DNA of 6,389 bases from Bacteroidia bacterium (GTDB taxonomy: Bacteria > Bacteroidota > Bacteroidia > B-17B0 > Aurantibacillaceae), in NCBI GenBank assembly GCA_014379485.1, contig JACMLS010000282.1, positions 1-6,389 of the forward strand. The letters are read 5' to 3'. Shown here piece by piece: positions 1 through 5,550 of this stretch (its first letter is position 1; each line of letters begins with the position of its first letter). Under the pieces are notes generated by a model. It worked only from the letters and a program-made list of their open reading frames with translations, had not been told where the DNA came from and ran no database searches. The translations under genes and the position numbers were made by a program.

Positions 1-443
1 ATATCAATTCCCTTTTCCTGCACAACAAAGATCCTGTTATCAATTATTCCGAAATGAAAATATCCGCCGGGTTTATTTTGTCTGAATTTTTTTAAAGAAT
101 CGTTTTCCACGTAAAAAAGAAAACCATCAAAATTCTCATACCAGATGCGCCCGTATTTGTCTTCGTGAATTTCTGTTCCTGATTTTGATGATTGTTCTGC
201 AGTTGTATACGTTTTAAATTCGTATCCGTCGTACCTGCTCAATCCCTCATCACTTGTTATCCAGATAAATCCTTTGCTATCTTCAAAAATGGTATAAACA
301 GAATTGGAGGGTAAACCTTTGCTTTTATTTATAACCAGCGCAAAAGGATCTTGTGCCAAAGAAAACAGGCAGGTGAATTGGAATAGTATAAGTTGAAGAA
401 AGCGTTTCAATTTTCTTTTTTGAAAGAAAACAAATATAAACAT
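1..443 (-). CDS. Two-component regulator propeller (Reg_prop) sensor protein, N-terminal part
   Basis: This reading frame stays open for 147 codons from an ATG at 443 to the window edge, so only the N-terminus is present. Residues about 13-31 form a signal peptide (KRFLQLILF core, then FSLAQ before DP). Residues 43-79 hold a textbook Reg_prop blade: GLPSNSVYTIFEDSKGFIWI followed by an EGLSRYDG turn. A second, more divergent blade follows at about 89-112 (IHEDKYGRIWYENFDG). In the family, many such blades form a periplasmic ligand-sensing propeller, followed by a Y_Y_Y domain, a membrane helix and a histidine kinase, hybrid kinase or LytTR output. None of that is in the window, so the output type is unknown. 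The start is uncertain: a TTG at 410 gives a more typical signal peptide (M)KRFLQLILF, and a consensus -7 box lies between the two candidate starts. The gene is divergent from the LamG protein gene. Confidence 0.85.
   Translation of the reverse strand, partial: MFIFVFFQKRKLKRFLQLILFQFTCLFSLAQDPFALVINKSKGLPSNSVYTIFEDSKGFIWITSDEGLSRYDGYEFKTYTTAEQSSKSGTEIHEDKYGRIWYENFDGFLFYVENDSLKKFRQNKPGGYFHFGIIDNRIFVVQEKGID
431..438 (-). promoter_or_regulatory. Candidate -7 box for the propeller sensor gene
   Basis: On the minus strand this reads TATATTTG, a full match to the Bacteroidetes -7 consensus TAnnTTTG. No TTG -33 element lies at the expected spacing upstream. If the box is used, transcription would start near 425, downstream of the ATG at 443. 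Translation would then have to begin at the TTG at 410, after an A-rich leader. The short motif can occur by chance in AT-rich DNA. Confidence 0.3.
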
Positions 444-501
444 TGCGCCAGAGTAAAGTAGTTTATTCAATAAAAGTTCAATCCGTATGTTCAGGATTTT
501 T

Positions 502-532
502 TTTCACTAACCCGAAAGGGGGTTTCACTAAC
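502..532. repeat. Ten-base direct repeat, 21-bp period, in the divergent intergenic region
   Basis: TTTCACTAAC occurs at 502-511 and again at 523-532, a period of 21 bp or about two helical turns. The spacer contains CCCGAAAGGG, which could form a short GAAA-capped hairpin. The repeats sit just upstream of the candidate promoter for the plus-strand gene and between the divergent genes. A dimeric regulator site is possible, as is a remnant of a dispersed repeat; nothing here decides between them. Confidence 0.4.
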
Positions 533-540
533 TGCGCTCC

Positions 541-569
541 TTGTTGTTGCAAAATGCACGCTATTATTG
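541..569 (+). promoter_or_regulatory. Candidate promoter of the LamG/Ig surface protein gene
   Basis: A TTG at 541-543 (within TTGTTGTTG) lies 18 bp upstream of TATTATTG at 562-569, which matches the Bacteroidetes -7 consensus TAnnTTTG at all but one defined position. Spacing fits the -33/-7 arrangement of the phylum's main sigma factor. The predicted transcript would start near 575 and leave a leader of about 18 nt before the ATG at 593, with no Shine-Dalgarno sequence, as usual in this group. Confidence 0.35.
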
Positions 570-592
570 TGGTTTAATTATAATTCTTCCTT

Positions 593-3500
593 ATGAAAAA
601 AATCTTTACTACCATCGCTTTTGTCCCGATAGCTATCGGGACAGTTTTCATTTGCTCTCAGCAAGTAATTGCTCAATGCGCTTCTCCCAATTCGGTTTCT
701 AATGCCAATCTTGTACTTGATATTCCGTTTAAAAATGGTATGGGAACAGATGTAAGCGGAAACAATTTTAATGTAGCGTTGGTAGGAAGCAGTTCTTCAC
801 CAGGCGTACAGGGAGTACCGTCACAGTCTGTTTCTTTCGTAGGTTCAGGTGGTTCCGGCGGTTCTATTACAAGCGATCCGTTAATGGATGTTTCCAATCA
901 AATGACGGTAGCCTGTTGGTTTAACTCTGCAAACATAGCAACCAGTCAACGCATAATAGATAAACTAAACGGGCTCAGCGGAAATTTTATGGTAGATATT
1001 AACGCAGGTAAACCACGTTTTTTTGTAGGATCACAGATTTTAGCTCCTAATTACCCCTTGTTTTCAAATAACTGGTATTTTATTGCCTGCACTTATGACG
1101 GATCTGTAGCCAAAATTTATATTAACGGTACTGTTGTTAGTTCGCTTGGCATGACTGCAAATTTAGTTGCAAACACCAACCCGATACGAATAGCATACTC
1201 ACAATCAGGCACAGTTAATTTAAATGGCAAAATGGAAGACCTGAAATTTTATACCCGCTCATTAAGTGCAACTGAAATAACCCAACTTTTCGAGGCGCCA
1301 CATTTCAGCGCTCAACCACAAAATGTAAGTCTCTGCACCTCCGTCGTTCATCTTTCTGCAAATGCTTATAGTGGCGGATCAGCCTCAACTTTCAAATGGA
1401 AAAAAGGTGCAACTTATCTTTCTGATAACGTAGTTTACAGCGGAACCGCTACGTCCACACTAACAATTACTAACGGTACTGCAACAGAACTGGGGCAATA
1501 CGAAGTGGAAGCATATTCTCCTGCATGCCTTATGGAAGTATCTGACACAGGAAATGTTGTTGCAGGCTCTCTTACTTCATTTAATAACACAGGACTTATT
1601 TTAAATTATCCCTTTAATAATTTATCGGGCGCTGATGTGAGCGGAAATAATCTGAACACAACAATTAATGCAGCCACATCTCTTCCTAATTTTGATCAGA
1701 ACAGCGCGCAAAACCTGGCGCTAAACCTGAATGGAAGTCTTGCGGGATCAGGTGCTGTTACTCCTCACAATAATTTAATGAATGTAAGCAATCAAATTAC
1801 TTTGTCGTGCTGGTTTCGTGCAAATAGCGTGAGTGCAAACCAGCGGTTGATGGATAAACTAACAGGAACAACCACAGGTAATTTTTTGGTGGATATAATA
1901 GGTGGTACGCTCAGGTTTTATTGTGGTACTGCAAATATTACCACTAGTCCGGTTCTTGTCTTTAACACCTGGTATCATGTTACCTGTACTTACGATGGTA
2001 CAGATATGAAATTATATCTGAATGGTGTTTTGCTGAATACTTTGCCTTATACCGGAACCATGACCTCCAACACATCAGATTTTATTGTTGGAATGAATCA
2101 GGTGGGAGGCAATCGTTTGGCTGGTGATATTAATGATGTAAGATTTTATTCGCGTGCATTATCTCAATCAGAAATTACAATTCTGCAAACGTTGCCAGAA
2201 GTGGCTGTTGAACCTCAGGACACAATTGCTTGTTTGAATGAAACGGCAAAATTGATTTGTTCGGGCTCAGATGCAAGTGCTTTTATGCAATGGAAAAAAA
2301 ATGGTGTGCCAATGACTGATGTCGGAAATATTTCAGGCGCATATAATGATACACTTACTATCAGCAATGTTGGCTTAACTGATTATGATGTTTACAGCTG
2401 TGATTTTATAAATTCAAATTGTTTAATGATCAGCTCAACACAGGCAACATTATCACAAGCCACCAACACAAGCATTTCAAATAATAACCTGGTTATGTAT
2501 TTCCCTTTTTCAAATGCGTCTACATCTGACCTGAGCGGAAATAATTTAAACATGGGTACCGTGCTTGGCGTAACCGGAACAAACGACAAAGACAATAACT
2601 TTAACCAGGCCCTTTCTTTTAACGGCACAAGCTCTCAATGTAACGTTGTCAGCAATCCGCTTATGTATTCAAACGGAAACCAGCTTACAATTTCTGTGTG
2701 GATAAATCCGACAACAAATAATGATCAGCGCATTGTTGAAAAAAACGGTTCTTATTACCTGGATATATATACAGGTACCATTCGCTTTATTTTAAACGGT
2801 GGTACCACCTTATTAAGTTCTTATTTTCCAACGGTTGGTATCTGGCAACACATTGTTGCTACTTATGATGGCACAGCAATGAAAGTGTACGCAGACGGTT
2901 TACTTGTGAGCACCAATGCAGTTCCTGGTGTAAACATTACAGTAAATACTAACCAGTTTCTTTTTGGAATTGCGCAAGGTGGAACACCCTATCGTTTTGG
3001 CGGAGCAATGGATGAGTTTCGTTTTTACAAACGCGCATTAACAGCGCAGGAAGTTCTGGCACTTTACAACTCAGCAAGTTTAGTGGCTCAACCTGCTTCT
3101 TCTTTAGTATGTCCATACGGCTCCGCAGGTTTATCTGCAAGCGTTTTATCTACAGGAAACACTTTTTATCAATGGATGTATAATGGAACGCCACTAAGCG
3201 GAGAAACAAATTCAACACTTGCATTAAGCGGAATTACTGCAGCAAACGCAGGAGCGTATACCTGTTCATATACTTCTCATTGCACTTCTTTTACTACAGA
3301 CACTGCATTTATAACTATACAATCTGTAGATGCTTCCACCGTTCTTTCCGGAGGAAATATGCTGGTAGCAAACAACGCCCCTGTAACCACCTTTCAGTGG
3401 GTAGATTGCAATAACGCATTTGCACCAATTCCTTCAGAAACAAATAACACTTTCTCTCCTGTTGCTACCGGAGATTATGCAGTAATAGTAACCACCAATT

Positions 3501-3799
3501 CTTGCCCTGATACCTCAGTATGCACCAATGTTATGATTACTTCAATAAAAAATGAGGCCGAACTAAAGGGTGTTATTGTGTTTCCAAATCCGGCAACTAA
3601 TTTTGTAACAGTTCAACTTCCTTCTGTTTCAGAAAGTACTTTTGTTTCCATTTACGATGTTACCGGAAAAATTGTGCGCGCTGTGAACTTGACAAATCCA
3701 CAAACACAAATAGACATTAAAGAACTGAACAGCGGAATTTATTTGTTGAGAATAACAAATGAAACAGGAGGTTTTACAAAACGATTTGTGAAAGAGTAA
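593..3799 (+). CDS. T9SS-secreted surface protein with three LamG-like and Ig-like module pairs
   Basis: The 1068-residue product is a probable cell-surface adhesin or glycan-binding protein; no catalytic domain is visible. A signal peptide spans residues 1-28 (ending QVIAQ before CASP). Three concanavalin A-like LamG domains (Laminin_G_3 type) lie at about 38-234, 331-536 and 629-829. Each has an opening PF-x(8)-D-[VL]-SGNN motif, a central TYDG (tyrosines 168, 467 and 758) and a closing FY-x-R-[SA]-L segment followed by an EI/EV helix. Each is followed by an Ig-like domain (about 236-325, 537-623 and 830-911) with FKWKKG, MQWKKNG and YQWMYNG strands and paired cysteines. A further Ig/PKD-like segment with FQWVDCNN covers about 912-987. 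Residues about 993-1068 are a type A T9SS sorting domain (VFPNP at 996-1000, SIYDVTGK, SGIYLLRI, ending in KE). T9SS would export it and cleave the domain, anchoring or releasing the product. It has its own terminator. The ligand is unknown. Confidence 0.93.
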   Translation: MKKIFTTIAFVPIAIGTVFICSQQVIAQCASPNSVSNANLVLDIPFKNGMGTDVSGNNFNVALVGSSSSPGVQGVPSQSVSFVGSGGSGGSITSDPLMDVSNQMTVACWFNSANIATSQRIIDKLNGLSGNFMVDINAGKPRFFVGSQILAPNYPLFSNNWYFIACTYDGSVAKIYINGTVVSSLGMTANLVANTNPIRIAYSQSGTVNLNGKMEDLKFYTRSLSATEITQLFEAPHFSAQPQNVSLCTSVVHLSANAYSGGSASTFKWKKGATYLSDNVVYSGTATSTLTITNGTATELGQYEVEAYSPACLMEVSDTGNVVAGSLTSFNNTGLILNYPFNNLSGADVSGNNLNTTINAATSLPNFDQNSAQNLALNLNGSLAGSGAVTPHNNLMNVSNQITLSCWFRANSVSANQRLMDKLTGTTTGNFLVDIIGGTLRFYCGTANITTSPVLVFNTWYHVTCTYDGTDMKLYLNGVLLNTLPYTGTMTSNTSDFIVGMNQVGGNRLAGDINDVRFYSRALSQSEITILQTLPEVAVEPQDTIACLNETAKLICSGSDASAFMQWKKNGVPMTDVGNISGAYNDTLTISNVGLTDYDVYSCDFINSNCLMISSTQATLSQATNTSISNNNLVMYFPFSNASTSDLSGNNLNMGTVLGVTGTNDKDNNFNQALSFNGTSSQCNVVSNPLMYSNGNQLTISVWINPTTNNDQRIVEKNGSYYLDIYTGTIRFILNGGTTLLSSYFPTVGIWQHIVATYDGTAMKVYADGLLVSTNAVPGVNITVNTNQFLFGIAQGGTPYRFGGAMDEFRFYKRALTAQEVLALYNSASLVAQPASSLVCPYGSAGLSASVLSTGNTFYQWMYNGTPLSGETNSTLALSGITAANAGAYTCSYTSHCTSFTTDTAFITIQSVDASTVLSGGNMLVANNAPVTTFQWVDCNNAFAPIPSETNNTFSPVATGDYAVIVTTNSCPDTSVCTNVMITSIKNEAELKGVIVFPNPATNFVTVQLPSVSESTFVSIYDVTGKIVRAVNLTNPQTQIDIKELNSGIYLLRITNETGGFTKRFVKE
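622..643. repeat. Perfect 22-bp palindrome inside signal-peptide codons
   Basis: The core CCCGATAGCTATCGGG (625-640) is extended by TGT on the left and ACA on the right, making 11-bp arms with no spacer. It encodes VPIAIGT in the hydrophobic core of the LamG protein's signal peptide. Its GC-rich arms stand out from the AT-rich surroundings. From memory, palindromes of this type recur in many Bacteroidetes genomes, often between genes, but I could not verify that here. This is the only copy in the window. Confidence 0.8.
701..3323 (+). repeat. Three tandem LamG-Ig modules of about 295-298 codons
   Basis: Equivalent positions in the three modules are residue 39 (NLVLDIPF), 334 (GLILNYPF) and 632 (NLVMYFPF), so the period is 295 then 298 residues. 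Internal landmarks repeat in the same order: SGNN, a QRI or QRL strand, TYDG, and the closing FY-x-R-[SA]-L. The first two modules resemble each other most (MDVSNQMTVACWF against MNVSNQITLSCWF); the third is more divergent (SNGNQLTISVWI). The pattern fits duplication of a whole LamG plus Ig unit rather than of either domain alone. Confidence 0.85.
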
Positions 3800-3823
3800 C
3801 AAAATCAATGTTCCGAAATTCTG

Positions 3824-3855
3824 AATCCCGTTACAATTGTGACGGGATTTTTTTT
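3824..3855 (+). terminator. Rho-independent terminator of the LamG/Ig gene
   Basis: AATCCCGT (3824-3831) pairs with ACGGGATT (3842-3849). The region between continues the helix through a U-G wobble and the self-complementary ACAATTGT. The hairpin runs directly into eight T residues (3848-3855). It begins 25 bp after the stop codon and separates this gene from the next. Confidence 0.9.
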
Positions 3856-4108
3856 AATCAGCTTTGCAGTAGACCGAAAGTAAATTTTGACCTTTTTCTC
3901 TGAACAATAAACCCGTTGTCAGAACTCATCTCATTAGCAAAATCTGACTTGTTATTTTCCGTATTTTGTTGTTTTTATTGGAATGCAACAGGCACTACCT
4001 TTATTTTGACAAAAGAAAATGAAAACTGCATTAAACCTCCTTGTGAATTTTTCGTCTACCTTCCGAACTATACCTTTTTTCAAAAAATCCCCTTCATAAA
4101 AGATCATC
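3856..4108. other. Intergenic region upstream of the DPHGHE protein gene, no gene seen
   Basis: No convincing coding sequence was found; open frames here lack a recognisable product and run into the real gene out of frame. A weak -7-like box TACCTTTT (4071-4078) could give a leader of about 25 nt before the ATG at 4109, but no clear TTG -33 box sits at the right distance. GTCAGA (3918-3923) and TCTGAC (3943-3948) form a loose inverted repeat with a 19-base spacer, too weak to call an operator. Confidence 0.4.
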
Positions 4109-5332
4109 ATGAAAAAATCATTACTTCTCCTATTTTTGGTTGTTACTTCAGCAAGACTCTTCAGCCAACCCGTTGTGTACTTCAACTTTTTATCGCACAA
4201 CGAAGAAACAAATCAATGGAACGGCAATACTTTTTACAATGCCAACAGGCTCAAATTAATTACCCTTTCAAACTATTTTCAAACAAACGGAATTACCTGG
4301 AACATGCAATCTGACTGGACTTATCTAACAAATGCAATTACAAAAGAACCTGCTTTGGTTGGAACTTCTACAAACAACAAAACTATTTTGCGTTGGATGT
4401 ATGAAGACAAAGGGGTAGAAATGGATCCGCACGGGCATGAAACCCAATATATTTATCCTGACCTTGTAAAGCTGATGGACTCTATTGGTTTGCCGGAAAG
4501 TAAAGTGATGGGTGGTACACTTTACAATCAACCAAACGGAATAAATCTCTGGACCAATTTAATTAACGGGCAGTACGGTGCAATGTTTCCAACAAAATTC
4601 TGGGCGCCGGATTATATGATGGGAGGCGGAACACCTATGCACGTTGCGGATTTAAAATATTACGGAATCTGGAACCCTATGGACACCGCAAATTATTTAA
4701 CGCACTATCCGGCAAATCATTTACGCCACATTGGTGTGGGTTGCTCAATCAAAATAAAAAGTGGTGATACCGCTTCTGTTATTATAAACGAGATAAAAGC
4801 TGTTGTACAAAAAGTGCAAAGCGGCCAATATCCTTCTAACGGTTTTTATTTGCAGACCATATTTTTTGAGCAGGCAGATCTTAACAATCTGGCATTTTAC
4901 AATATGGTAATTGAAATTGCAGATAGTACAAACGCTTTGGTTGCAGGCGGAAATGCACAATGGAAAACACTTAAACAAGCTTACACAGAATGGGAAACTA
5001 CTTTTGCTGCACAAATGTTTCAGTGGGAATGCGATGACGTTACCGCCGGTGTTGCGGAACATACACAAGAAAACATGAGCACGGTATTTCCGAATCCATC
5101 TAATGGTTCTGTAACTTTGCAGATCTCAAATGAGATTTTTACGAAACAAGCAACAGGCAAAACTATTTATGAACTAAAAATTTATGATGGAACAGGAAGA
5201 GAAGTAAGGAAACAGGAAATTAAAAATCAGAAAACTGAACTTTTAACGGGCGATCTGCCTTCAGGAATATATTTTTACCAGGTAAAGAACAGCAATCAGA
5301 TTATTTCATCCGGAAAGATGGTAATTGAGTGA
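4109..5332 (+). CDS. T9SS-secreted protein with SHNE and DPHGHE motifs, possibly deacetylase-like
   Basis: The 407-residue product starts with a clear signal peptide (MKKSLLLLFLVVTSARLFSQ) and ends in a type A T9SS sorting domain (about 323-407: VFPNP at 326-330, LKIYDGTGREV, LPSGIYFYQV). The central domain (about 21-315) I cannot assign firmly. A first strand ends in SHNE (29-32), followed by GITWNMQSDWTYL, then GVEMDPHGHE with H108, H110 and E111, GGTLYN, FWAPDYMMGGGTPMH (ending H178), HLRHIGVG (H204, H207) and FYLQTIFFEQADL. Conserved-looking His, Asp and Glu residues after successive strands resemble the layout of NodB-fold, metal-dependent polysaccharide deacetylases, though the usual TFDD and HxxxH motifs are absent. 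The fold and any enzyme activity are therefore inference. The gene looks monocistronic: terminators lie upstream at 3824-3855 and downstream at 5357-5399. The start is supported by the signal peptide; there is no Shine-Dalgarno sequence. Confidence 0.9.
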   Translation: MKKSLLLLFLVVTSARLFSQPVVYFNFLSHNEETNQWNGNTFYNANRLKLITLSNYFQTNGITWNMQSDWTYLTNAITKEPALVGTSTNNKTILRWMYEDKGVEMDPHGHETQYIYPDLVKLMDSIGLPESKVMGGTLYNQPNGINLWTNLINGQYGAMFPTKFWAPDYMMGGGTPMHVADLKYYGIWNPMDTANYLTHYPANHLRHIGVGCSIKIKSGDTASVIINEIKAVVQKVQSGQYPSNGFYLQTIFFEQADLNNLAFYNMVIEIADSTNALVAGGNAQWKTLKQAYTEWETTFAAQMFQWECDDVTAGVAEHTQENMSTVFPNPSNGSVTLQISNEIFTKQATGKTIYELKIYDGTGREVRKQEIKNQKTELLTGDLPSGIYFYQVKNSNQIISSGKMVIE

Positions 5333-5356
5333 AATAAAAAATCAATCACAAAAATC

Positions 5357-5399
5357 AAAGCGATCATCAAAAAAAAATGGTCGCTTTTGCATTTTTTTT
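5357..5399 (+). terminator. Rho-independent terminator of the DPHGHE protein gene
   Basis: AAAGCGATCAT (5357-5367) pairs with ATGGTCGCTTT (5377-5387), giving an 11-bp stem with one wobble and a nine-base A-rich loop. A short spacer is followed by eight T residues (5392-5399). It starts 24 bp after the stop codon. Confidence 0.85.
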
Positions 5400-5435
5400 C
5401 TTTAGTCGTTTCCTAAGCACATTTCAGCTTTAATA

Positions 5436-5451
5436 TACGTTAATCAACGTA
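5436..5451. promoter_or_regulatory. Short inverted repeat upstream of the propeller gene promoter
   Basis: TACGTTAATCAACGTA has two 6-bp arms around a 4-base spacer. It lies about 46 bp upstream of the -7 box for the downstream gene, where an activator could bind. It has no T-run and is too short for a terminator. A role as an operator is only a suggestion. Confidence 0.3.
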
Positions 5452-5497
5452 GTTCCAAATACGATATTGCACTACCTTCTTCCCTTTCTGTTCATGG

Positions 5498-5505
5498 TAA
5501 ATTTG
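5498..5505 (+). promoter_or_regulatory. Candidate -7 box for the SBBP propeller gene
   Basis: TAAATTTG matches the Bacteroidetes -7 consensus TAnnTTTG exactly. A transcript would start near 5512, leaving a leader of about 39 nt to the ATG at 5551. The -33 position carries only a poor match (CTTC near 5476-5479), so an activator may be needed or the match may be chance. Location between an upstream terminator and a start codon favours it. Confidence 0.5.
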
Positions 5506-5550
5506 TATAGGGACTTTTGAGAAAAAAGGACCTCACAAAAAACTAAAGCC

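Noticed and set aside
511..520. CCCGAAAGGG as a terminator hairpin
   Set aside because: The stem is only three to four base pairs and no T-run follows on the plus strand, so it cannot be supported as an intrinsic terminator.
673..3140. Three minus-strand open frames (63-78 codons) inside the LamG/Ig gene
   Set aside because: All are antisense to strongly supported LamG or Ig domain codons and have no recognisable features.
3952..4200. Minus-strand open frame of 82 codons in the intergenic region
   Set aside because: It runs antisense into the start of the DPHGHE protein gene, has no recognisable domain, and would read through the same AT-rich intergenic stretch without a promoter or start context.
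3916..4314. Open plus-strand frame of 132 codons overlapping the DPHGHE protein gene
   Set aside because: It overlaps by about 200 bases, out of frame, a gene with clear signal and sorting domains. Its product shows no recognisable domain or signal peptide and has the low-complexity look of translated intergenic DNA.
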